Shown here: positions 53,188-64,000 of the stretch, one piece after another
Layout of the letters: every line of letters begins with the position of its first letter
Position numbering within the stretch: the first letter of the stretch is position 1
Assembly (NCBI RefSeq): GCF_001598475.1
Contig: NZ_BCZA01000006.1
Span: 434,001-498,000, forward strand
Direction: 5' to 3'
DNA from: Pantoea agglomerans NBRC 102470
Lineage (GTDB): Bacteria; Pseudomonadota; Gammaproteobacteria; Enterobacterales; Enterobacteriaceae
Length of the DNA stretch: 64,000 nucleotides
Made by a program: the position numbers and the translations under genes
Notes under the pieces: generated by a model
Told to the model about the DNA's origin: nothing
The model's input: only the letters and a program-made list of their open reading frames with translations
Databases searched by the model: none

Positions 53188-54135
53188 ATGGTCACTACCC
53201 TCACGCCCACCCTCTATGTGGTGGGCAATATAAATGTTGATTTAATCATGAGTACGCTCAGCGACTGGCCGCAGCGCGGCACGGAAGTGATGCTGCAGCA
53301 CAGTGAGTTACGTCCCGGCGGGTCCGCAGGTAACTGTGCGCTGGCGCTGGAGGCGATGCAGGTGCCGCATCGGGCCATTGCCAATCAGGGCGACGATGGC
53401 TTCAGTCACTGGCTCGCCAGTCACTTTCCTCATAGCGCTGCATACTGGCCGCGCTATGCCTGTGAAACCTCGCTGACGGTAGGCGTGACCCATCCCGATA
53501 ACGAACGCTCGTTTCTCAGCAATCACGGCCATATTACCGTGCTGACCGCGGACGATGTGCTGGCCCAGTTGCCGTCGCAGGCGACGTCGGGCGACATCGT
53601 ACTGCTGTGCGGCACCTTTCTCTGTCTGGAACTCTATGATCACTACCCGGCGCTGCTGGCCGCGCTGCAACAGCGTGGCTTCTGTGTCGCCGTGGATACC
53701 GGCTGGCCGCCTGCGGGCTGGAGCGATGGGCTTCGCTTACAGATTGGCAACTGGTTAGCGGACTGTGACTGGCTGCTGCTGAATGAGGTGGAAGCGCTGG
53801 GCTTATCGGGCGCAGAACTGCTGGATGAAAGCGGTAAACAGCTGGCGGCCCGGCTCAGTGGTCGCGGCGGCTGTGTGATTAAGTGTGGCGCAGAGGGCGC
53901 ACGTCTCTGGTCTGCCGCCTCTGTGCAGTATGCTGCTGCCCAGCCGGTGACGGTGGTAGATACCATTGGAGCCGGTGACAGTTTTAATGCCGGTTTTCTT
54001 ACTGCACTGCTCTATCACCAGCCATCGCACACGGCGCTGCGCTGGGGCATTGAAGTGGCATCACAGGCGATAAGCAGCTCTCCGCGCCGCTATCCCAGCT
54101 GGCAACAACTCCAACTATCAAATGAGGTGCGCTGA
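53188..54135 (+). CDS. PfkB-family carbohydrate kinase
   Basis: A 315-residue ribokinase-type sugar kinase. LYVVGNINVDLIMSTLSDWP and LRPGGSAGNCALALEAMQV form the substrate pocket, and VVDTIGAGDSFNAGFLTALL contains the catalytic Asp and anion hole (GAGD). It would phosphorylate the sugar brought in by the surrounding importer. Its product may be the ROK effector. It lies between permease and ATPase genes with gaps of only two bases. Confidence 0.85.
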   Translation: MVTTLTPTLYVVGNINVDLIMSTLSDWPQRGTEVMLQHSELRPGGSAGNCALALEAMQVPHRAIANQGDDGFSHWLASHFPHSAAYWPRYACETSLTVGVTHPDNERSFLSNHGHITVLTADDVLAQLPSQATSGDIVLLCGTFLCLELYDHYPALLAALQQRGFCVAVDTGWPPAGWSDGLRLQIGNWLADCDWLLLNEVEALGLSGAELLDESGKQLAARLSGRGGCVIKCGAEGARLWSAASVQYAAAQPVTVVDTIGAGDSFNAGFLTALLYHQPSHTALRWGIEVASQAISSSPRRYPSWQQLQLSNEVR

Positions 54136-54137
54136 AC

Positions 54138-55220
54138 ATGGCCAGTGTTGAACTTGTACAGGTGGCGAAGCGCTACGGTAAACAGAGCGTGCTGCACCCG
54201 CTGGATTTAACCATTCCTGATGGCAGTTTCACTGTGCTGGTCGGCCCCTCCGGCTGCGGCAAATCAACCTTGCTGCGGCTGCTTGCCGGTCTGGATACCG
54301 TCTCTGACGGGGCGATCATGCTGGATAAAAAACAGATTAACGATCTCGATCCTGCTGACCGGGATATCGCCATGGTGTTTCAGAGCTATGCGCTCTATCC
54401 GCATCTCACCGTCGCGGAGAATCTGGCGTTTCACATGCAGGTGAAAAAGGTGAAGCGCGAGGAGCAAAAAAGCAAAATCGCCCGCATTGCCGGCATTCTC
54501 GGCATCGATCAGCTGCTGCAGCGTTATCCAAGAGCGTTGTCGGGTGGACAGCGGCAGCGCGTGGCGATGGGCCGCGCCATGGTGCGCAATCCGCAGGTGT
54601 TTCTGTTTGATGAGCCGCTCTCTAATCTTGATGCGCAGTTACGCATGGAGCTGCGGGCCGAGATCAAGTCGCTGCATCAGCGTTTCAAAACCACCATGGT
54701 CTATGTTACCCACGATCAGGTCGAGGCGATGACGCTGGCAGATCAGATTGTGGTGATGAAAGAAGGGGTCATTGTGCAGCAGGGTGCACCGCTGGCGATT
54801 TATGACCGCCCGGTTAACACCTTCGTGGCGCGGTTTATCGGGTCACCGCCGATGAATCTGCTGGATGCCCGTTTCCAGACACGCGATGGGCTGCCTGGCG
54901 TCTGCTGTTGCGAGCAGTGGCTGCCGTTACCGCGTCGCTGGCACAGTGCGGCACAGCAGCAGGCCGATCAGCCGGTCACGCTTGGCGTACGACCCCACGA
55001 TCTGATTTTTGATGCCAGCGGGCAACCGGCGGCGGTCAATATTGTTGAGATCACCGGCGAATCGACCCTGCTACATCTGAACTGGCAGGGTTTCCCGCTG
55101 CATATGCAACTGACAGGCCGCAGCGATGCCGTGCCTGGCGGCACGCTGCCGGTGACCGTTAACCCGGATAAAATGCACTTGTTTGATGCCAGCAGCGGTG
55201 TGCGGCTGACGGAACAGTGA
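54138..55220 (+). CDS. Sugar ABC ATPase (MalK/UgpC type)
   Basis: A 360-residue ATPase of the MalK group. Walker A GPSGCGKST, Q-loop FQSYALYPHL, signature LSGGQRQRVAMGRA, Walker B FLFDEPLSNLD and H-loop VTHDQVEAM are intact. The C-terminal OB-like regulatory domain (about 240-355) is present, with GVRPHDLIFDASG. It completes the importer. It is the last gene of the operon; the downstream region is the GC-rich inverted-repeat block. Confidence 0.9.
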   Translation: MASVELVQVAKRYGKQSVLHPLDLTIPDGSFTVLVGPSGCGKSTLLRLLAGLDTVSDGAIMLDKKQINDLDPADRDIAMVFQSYALYPHLTVAENLAFHMQVKKVKREEQKSKIARIAGILGIDQLLQRYPRALSGGQRQRVAMGRAMVRNPQVFLFDEPLSNLDAQLRMELRAEIKSLHQRFKTTMVYVTHDQVEAMTLADQIVVMKEGVIVQQGAPLAIYDRPVNTFVARFIGSPPMNLLDARFQTRDGLPGVCCCEQWLPLPRRWHSAAQQQADQPVTLGVRPHDLIFDASGQPAAVNIVEITGESTLLHLNWQGFPLHMQLTGRSDAVPGGTLPVTVNPDKMHLFDASSGVRLTEQ

Positions 55221-55285
55221 TAAAAATAAACCCGCCAGCGGCTAATGCCAGTCAGTTAAGCGACAGATGATAACGCAGTCTGGTG

Positions 55286-55687
55286 CCGGGCAGGGGCTGG
55301 CGGTCCTCGCGCCGCTGCGCGTTCCTTCACTTCATTCCTCTGCCTGACGGACCGCCGGGGATGGCACATCCTGTGCCGCCCCGCCTTTCGCCCGCGTCCT
55401 GCGGGCTCTCCTGGCAGACTCATTCTGTTCAGCGCTGCGGATTGCCTGCCCCTGCCCGGACCAGCCTGCTCTGAAACTTCAGTGTGTATTGTTAAAAAGG
55501 GCACGAGAGTGGAGGCCTGAGCGCCTCTGCTGCTGAAAGGGCTATCCGCAGCGCTGAGGCGTGACGTTGGGCCAGAAGTCCACGCAGGGAAGCGTGGACA
55601 GTTCGGGGCCGGCCAGGGAGGGCCGATCCCGAACGGTTCGTCGGCACGACGTCAAAGCCGAAGGTACCGCGTGAGCGGCGCGAGGAC
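55286..55687. repeat. GC-rich structured block with crossing inverted repeats
   Basis: Non-coding. Three perfect long-range inverted repeats interlock: CCGGGCAGGGGC (55286-55297) with its complement at 55448-55459; GTCCTCGCGCCGCT (55303-55316) with 55674-55687; and TCAGCGCTGCGGAT (55429-55442) with 55544-55557. Local hairpins add GTCCACGC/GCGTGGAC (55578-55599) and TTCGGG/CCCGAA (55602-55633). The composition is richer in GC than flanking genes. It could be a foldback repeat element or a large structured RNA. The family is not recognised. Confidence 0.6.
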
Positions 55688-55743
55688 GGCCCGGCAGCAG
55701 CAGAGGTGCGCTGGCCCGCACTGCGGCTCGCTCGCCCGGAAAA

Positions 55744-55775
55744 AAAGGCTGTCACGTTTAACCGTGACAGCCTTT
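55744..55775. terminator. Bidirectional intrinsic terminator
   Basis: Perfect 13-bp stem AAAGGCTGTCACG/CGTGACAGCCTTT with a 6-base loop and A/T tracts on both sides. It lies downstream of the convergent chemoreceptor gene. Confidence 0.85.
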
Positions 55776-55864
55776 ACAAATCTAATCTTAACTGATCAGC
55801 ATTGCGCCAGCGGCGGGTTTTTTATTTTGTGAAGCAGAGTCTGGATCAGGAAACATACGCCTGC

Positions 55865-57805
55865 TTACGCCAGATGAAACTGCTCTACCGTCTGTGACAG
55901 CTGCTGCGCCTGATCCTCCAGCGAACTGGCGGCAGCCGACATCTGCTGCACCAGCGCGGCATTCTGCTGGGTGACGCCATCCATTTCATTGACGGCAATC
56001 GTTACCTGGCTGATGCCACGCGCCTGTTCGCTTGATGCTGTAACAATCTCACCGATAATCCCCTGCACCGAATTCACCGCCTGCATCATCTCCTGCATGG
56101 TTTTACCGGCATCGTTTACCAGCCGGACGCCGCTCTCGACCCGCACGCTCGACTCTTCAATCAGTGCGCCGATCTCTTTCACCGCGTTCGCGCTGCGCTG
56201 GGCCAGATTACGCACTTCAGAAGCCACCACGGCAAAACCGCGTCCCTGCTCACCGGCACGTGCAGCCTCCACCGCCGCATTCAGCGCCAGAATATTGGTC
56301 TGGAAGGCGATGCTGTTGATCATGGTGGTAATGTCGCCGATCTTTTTCGAACTGTCGTCGATCTGCGCCATGGTCTGCACCACCTCACCCACCAGCGAGG
56401 CACCCCGACTGGCGATGTGGGTAGCGTTTTCAGTCAGGCTGGTCGCCTGCTGCGCGTTATCGGCATTCAGGCGAATCGTGGCGCTGATCTGCTCCATGCT
56501 GGCTGCGGTCTGCTCCAGCGCGGCGGCCTGTTGTTCGGTGCGTGACGCCAGATTGAGGTTTCCGCTGGCAATTTCACCCGCCCCCTGGCGTACTGATTCA
56601 CTGGAATCTTTAATCTGCCCGACAATCTGCCGGAGCTGGCTTTGCATGGTATCCAGGGCGAAAAAGAGGCTGCTGCGATCGCCGTTTTTCACCACAATCG
56701 CGTTATCCAGTTTGCCATCGGCGACAGCCAGCGCAATATGCGCCGCTTCAGCCGGCTCGCCACCAATCGGACGCAGCACTTTACGGCTGAACAGCATGCC
56801 CAGCACCGTCCCGACCAGCAGAACGCTCACGACCATCAGGATCACCGCCCACATCAACTGCCGGTTTGAGGCGGCCATCACCTCACTGACTGGTGCCACC
56901 ACGCCCAGATACCAGGGTTTGTCGCTGTTACCAATCACCACCGGCTGCCAGGTGACCAAAGCGTCTTCACCCAGCACGGCATCAAATCGCTGGACGACTT
57001 TTGACGTAAAACCCTCTTTTTCGCCTTTCCAGGGCTTCCCGGCTTCATCTTTCACCGGCGAAGAGACCACATTCCCGCCGTGAGAAAGCAGCAGCGCATA
57101 GCCGCTTCCCTGCCAGGGTTTAATCTGATTCACTTTCTGTTGCAGTGATGCCAGTGAAATGTCAGAGGTAACAATCGCCTTTAAGGTGCCCTGATCGATA
57201 ATCGCGGCGGCGACGGAGGTGAGCAACGTCGGTACGCCGTTGTAGGCATAGCTATAGGGTTCGGTTAGCGTATCTTTTTGTGTTTTTTGCGGGATCAGAT
57301 AGTAATCGCCCTGACCCGGTGTCAGATAGGAGAGCAGCGGATGCATCGCGTATTTTCCTGACGCGTCACGATCCACAAAAAAGGCATAACGACCCTGTGG
57401 GGCCTGACCTGGCTGTGAAGCAAAATCAGCATCCCGGCCATCAAACGCATTCTGTTCAAATATCACTGACATCGACAGATAGTCAGGGTTAGCACGCAGC
57501 GCATACTCCATCACCTTATCGGCCGCTTTGCGATCGGTAATGCCTACGTGGGGCAAGGCAATCAGACTTTGTCCAAGGTGACTCGCGACATCACGTGCAT
57601 GGCTCAATTCCTGCTGCACCTGTAAGGCACGGCTCTGCGCAATCTGCTGCAGATATTGTTCGGCCAGCGCCTTCTGCTCTTTACCGGATTGCCAGCTGAG
57701 AACCCCAATCGTCACGGTAAATCCCAGCACTATCGTTAAACCACCCATGATCAGCATCTGGGCACGGGTACTCATTCTTTTCTTATGTGTTAACTGACTG
57801 ACCAT
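55865..57805 (-). CDS. Methyl-accepting chemotaxis protein with Cache sensor
   Basis: A 646-residue chemoreceptor. The first membrane helix is about 20-42, then a periplasmic double-Cache domain (about 45-305: [26 protein letters not shown]-like strand, ATVTSDISL-like strand), the second helix (about 310-335), a HAMP domain and the MA signalling domain. The hairpin tip [20 protein letters not shown] is intact. There is no C-terminal NWETF-type pentapeptide, so it depends on other receptors for methylation. Cache receptors of this size often sense amino or organic acids. Start ATG 57805 has AGGGGA as ribosome site. Confidence 0.9.
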   Translation of the reverse strand: MVSQLTHKKRMSTRAQMLIMGGLTIVLGFTVTIGVLSWQSGKEQKALAEQYLQQIAQSRALQVQQELSHARDVASHLGQSLIALPHVGITDRKAADKVMEYALRANPDYLSMSVIFEQNAFDGRDADFASQPGQAPQGRYAFFVDRDASGKYAMHPLLSYLTPGQGDYYLIPQKTQKDTLTEPYSYAYNGVPTLLTSVAAAIIDQGTLKAIVTSDISLASLQQKVNQIKPWQGSGYALLLSHGGNVVSSPVKDEAGKPWKGEKEGFTSKVVQRFDAVLGEDALVTWQPVVIGNSDKPWYLGVVAPVSEVMAASNRQLMWAVILMVVSVLLVGTVLGMLFSRKVLRPIGGEPAEAAHIALAVADGKLDNAIVVKNGDRSSLFFALDTMQSQLRQIVGQIKDSSESVRQGAGEIASGNLNLASRTEQQAAALEQTAASMEQISATIRLNADNAQQATSLTENATHIASRGASLVGEVVQTMAQIDDSSKKIGDITTMINSIAFQTNILALNAAVEAARAGEQGRGFAVVASEVRNLAQRSANAVKEIGALIEESSVRVESGVRLVNDAGKTMQEMMQAVNSVQGIIGEIVTASSEQARGISQVTIAVNEMDGVTQQNAALVQQMSAAASSLEDQAQQLSQTVEQFHLA

Positions 57806-58080
57806 AGTGCTTCCCCTGAAATTTACCTGGCTCAATACCTCCTTGTAGTTATGGTGCTCCTGAGATCATCTATCGGCGGCGTTTTTTTGAACTTTAATGG
57901 CCATTTCCCCGCCGTGATGGGGGTCTCACAGCGCGTGATTACGGGAAGTTGATCGCAAAGGGATTATGGCGCTGCGAATGAACGGCCTTTTTTTGATCTG
58001 CAACAATACTGGTGCCCGCCATTACTGTCAGTTTATGTCAACAGTTGCTGTAGCCCCCTTATCGCAGTGGAGATAGAACA

Positions 58081-58185
58081 ATGATCGGTAAATCAGGATT
58101 AGCTGTTGGGATGGTTGTCTGGCTGGCATATGTCGCCTGGATCGTTCACTACTATTCAGACACCTTTATGCAGTTCTCCCGCTAA
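58081..58185 (+). CDS. 34-residue single-span membrane peptide
   Basis: A short gene starting at ATG 58081 with GGAGATAGAACA as ribosome site. The product begins MIGKSGLAVGMVVWLAYVAW, giving one membrane helix, and ends with a polar tail HYYSDTFMQFSR. An intrinsic terminator begins seven bases after TAA, so it is a complete monocistronic unit. I do not recognise a named family. Aromatic-rich short helices of this kind are typical of enterobacterial small membrane proteins that bind larger transporters or kinases. Confidence 0.6.
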   Translation: MIGKSGLAVGMVVWLAYVAWIVHYYSDTFMQFSR

Positions 58186-58191
58186 GCAAAC

Positions 58192-58213
58192 AGGACCTTC
58201 GGGTCCTTTTTTT
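58192..58213 (+). terminator. Intrinsic terminator after small membrane peptide
   Basis: Stem AGGACC/GGTCCT with a stable TTCG tetraloop and a run of eight T residues. Confidence 0.9.
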
Positions 58214-58327
58214 TGCCCTCACTTCAGCCGGGTTGGCCTGTGAGCCAAATATTCGCTATTATCGACTCATTCTGTGAGCCGAATAACCTCCTTTATTCGG
58301 CTCATCCACCCTTAGCGTGAGCCGATT

Positions 58328-59455
58328 ATGAGCGTTACCTGGATCTGGCAACAGCCGGACTGGCCCCATTTTCAGTGGCAGGACGCCGTGCTGTTACCGC
58401 GCCTGCGCCATCTGCAGCAGCAGCGCGGATTGCTGCTGGGCCGTGCCAGCCTGCATTCAGACAGTGAAACCCAGACGCTGGATACACTGCTCAGCAATAT
58501 CCTCTCCTCTTCCGCGATTGAAGAGGAGCGGGTCAACGTGCAATCGGTCCGCTCATCGCTGGCGCGTCGGTTAGGCGTGACGGAAGAGCAGCCCTATCCG
58601 GTCTCCGATCGTTCAGAAGGCCTGGCTGCCATGATGCTCGATGCCATCAATAACCGCAGCCAGCCGCTGACGCCTGAGCGTCTCTGTCAGTGGCATCGCT
58701 GGCTTTTCCCGGCCGATGAGTGGACGGTGCAGCGCCTGAGCGTCGGCACGCTGCGCGGCAGTGAGCCGATGCAGGTCATCTCAGGTCGCATCGATCGTCC
58801 CACGGTGCATTTTGAAGCGCCGCCGCGACAGGGACTGGAGCCACAGCTGGCGCAGTTTATTGAGTGGTTCAACAGCAGTCAGCAAGATGTGATGCTGGAC
58901 CCGTTGCTGCGCGCCGCCATCTGCCACCTCTGGTTTGTCACCCTGCACCCTTTTGATGATGGTAATGGTCGTATCACGCGTGCCTTAACCGATCTGGCGC
59001 TGGCGCAGGCCGACAGTCAGAGCATCCGGCTGTATGCCATGTCACCCGCCATTCTGACGCAGCGTGCCGGTTATTACCGCATCCTTGAGCAGACGCAGAA
59101 AGGCGGCCTGGATATCACCCACTGGCTGGTTTGGTTTCTTGATATCCTGGATGAGAGTCTGCAACAGGCGATGAACGTCATCGATCGCACTCAGATGAAA
59201 GCGCGTTTCTGGCTGCGGCATCAGGGGATGGGATTGAGTCCGGAACAGGTGAAAGTGTTGAACCGGCTGCTGGATGGCGGCGAGCAGGGTTTCGAACTGG
59301 GGATCAGCGCCAGTCAGTACCAGAAGGTCGCCAAAGTGAGTAAAGCCACCGCGACCCGTCATCTGGCCGATCTGGTTGAAAAAGGCTGCCTTTACCGGCT
59401 CGAAGGCGGAGGCAGGAGTACCCGCTATCAGGTTAACTCCCGCGAGAAGCCCTGA
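58328..59455 (+). CDS. Fic-domain protein (DUF4172-Fic)
   Basis: A 375-residue Fic protein, an AMPylase-type nucleotidyltransferase. The N-terminal DUF4172 domain (WIWQQPDWPHFQW, LGRASL) is followed by an inhibitory helix, SSAIEEERVN, where the Glu that blocks ATP is present but the next Gly is replaced by Glu. The catalytic loop HPFDDGNGRITRAL (about residue 204) is fully conserved. The C-terminus has a winged helix (SQYQKVAKVSKATATRHLAD) that may bind DNA. Class II auto-inhibited enzymes of this kind are often self-regulated. It stands alone. Confidence 0.85.
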   Translation: MSVTWIWQQPDWPHFQWQDAVLLPRLRHLQQQRGLLLGRASLHSDSETQTLDTLLSNILSSSAIEEERVNVQSVRSSLARRLGVTEEQPYPVSDRSEGLAAMMLDAINNRSQPLTPERLCQWHRWLFPADEWTVQRLSVGTLRGSEPMQVISGRIDRPTVHFEAPPRQGLEPQLAQFIEWFNSSQQDVMLDPLLRAAICHLWFVTLHPFDDGNGRITRALTDLALAQADSQSIRLYAMSPAILTQRAGYYRILEQTQKGGLDITHWLVWFLDILDESLQQAMNVIDRTQMKARFWLRHQGMGLSPEQVKVLNRLLDGGEQGFELGISASQYQKVAKVSKATATRHLADLVEKGCLYRLEGGGRSTRYQVNSREKP

Positions 59456-59480
59456 ACCGGGCTGTTTTAACTGCTAACCG

Positions 59481-59511
59481 GGAGTACATCGCGATCGTTG
59501 TGATGTACTCC
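59481..59511. terminator. Hairpin between Fic and bgl genes
   Basis: Perfect 10-bp stem GGAGTACATC/GATGTACTCC, 11-base loop, between convergent genes. No T-run, so it may be a transcript-end stabiliser rather than a terminator. Confidence 0.45.
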
Positions 59512-59523
59512 TGAGTGCGGGAA

Positions 59524-62829
<3,306 letters not shown>

Positions 62830-62849
62830 TTAACTGAGCCAAAAATGAA

Positions 62850-62895
62850 AAAAAACCTGAGAACGGCCTCCTTTCAGAGTTCGCGCTCAGGTTTT
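62850..62895 (-). terminator. Leader terminator before bglF
   Basis: On the minus strand AAAACCTGAG pairs with CTCAGGTTTT across a 26-base loop, followed by eight T residues. Its 5' arm overlaps the RAT sequence, so BglG binding prevents termination. Confidence 0.85.
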
Positions 62896-62919
62896 GCCTG
62901 CGTTAAGCAGTAACAATCC
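62890..62919 (-). promoter_or_regulatory. RAT antiterminator site before bglF
   Basis: GGATTGTTACTGC-N4-GCAGGCAAAACC on the minus strand, the exact ribonucleic-antiterminator consensus bound by BglG/LicT proteins. It lies between the bglG and bglF genes. Confidence 0.9.
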
Positions 62920-62931
62920 GGTTTATAGAGC

Positions 62932-63885
<954 letters not shown>

Positions 63886-63928
63886 TCAGGGCAAAAAGCG
63901 TGACAGCGATCGAAATCCTCTTATTAAC

Positions 63929-64000
63929 TTAAAAAGTGACTACCTTGTTGAGTTCAGTCACCCATGCATCCTGCGTGTGGCGATACCCGCCGGACGAGAC
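63929..64000 (-). CDS. C-terminal end of an unidentified gene
   Basis: The minus strand is open from the right edge to TAA at 63931-63929, giving 23 residues with a protein-like pattern (SGGYRHTQDAWVTELNKVVTF). No family can be named from so little. It could equally be chance. Confidence 0.3.
   Translation of the reverse strand, partial: VSSGGYRHTQDAWVTELNKVVTF

Overview
The window reads as a stretch of an Enterobacterales genome, most likely Erwiniaceae (Pantoea/Erwinia type). This rests on moderately GC-rich, densely packed genes with enterobacterial-style proteins and leaders, and on a 28-bp XerCD recombination site at 23075-23102. One arm of that site is identical to the XerD arm of Escherichia coli dif and the other differs at one base. 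FtsK-orienting (KOPS-like) octamers point towards the site from both sides, so the window probably spans the terminus of a replicon. The central hexamer of the site differs from that of E. coli chromosomal dif, which would fit a large secondary replicon (megaplasmid/chromid) as well as a chromosome. Taxon and replicon assignments are inference.

Layout. 1-8.2 kb: a divergent amidohydrolase fragment and an isochorismatase-fold hydrolase, two XapX membrane proteins, and a signalling block made of a stand-alone receiver, a 1846-residue kinase/ATPase/GAF/PAS/histidine kinase and a convergent FixJ-type regulator. 9-12.9 kb: a cysteine-type formate dehydrogenase with its DUF1641 partner and a GFA-family protein. 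13-19.9 kb: DeoR regulator/MFS pair, then an ECF sigma, NrsF-type anti-sigma, DsbD-like reductase and periplasmic peroxiredoxin run, and a secreted DUF4432 protein. 20.2-23.1 kb: an accessory patch with ParD and a truncated ParE, a Tn3-family remnant, an AT-rich trio of Hcp, Tlde1-type L,D-transpeptidase effector and probable immunity protein, then the dif-like site.

23.4-30.3 kb: DHA2 efflux pump with NTF2-like partner and LysR regulator; an amino-acid binding protein with a DUF2817 peptidase; a 2-oxoglutarate/Fe(II) oxygenase divergent from a second LysR gene. 30.4-38.4 kb: a guanidine-I (ykkC) riboswitch with an overlapping terminator in front of an ABC importer, two DUF1989 proteins (carboxyguanidine deiminase) and a urea/guanidine carboxylase; the allophanate hydrolase needed to finish the pathway is not present. 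38.6-48.7 kb: single genes and small units: an orphan metal-chelate binding protein with a leaderless ModA-like protein, DJ-1, cupin, NlpA, a KilAC-domain protein, RibH2 lumazine synthase, an MlrA-like regulator, a YqjC-like protein and glutamate dehydrogenase.

48.7-55.2 kb: a ROK repressor with a 25-bp palindromic operator, and a complete sugar ABC importer with a PfkB-type kinase. 55.3-55.7 kb: a GC-rich non-coding block full of long inverted repeats. 55.9-64 kb: a Cache-type chemoreceptor, a 34-residue membrane peptide, a Fic protein, and a bgl operon (BglG antiterminator, PTS EIIBCA, 6-phospho-beta-glucosidase) with two RAT/terminator switches. The overall picture is nutrient scavenging (guanidine, amino acids, sugars, beta-glucosides), redox defence and one interbacterial toxin unit near a replicon terminus.
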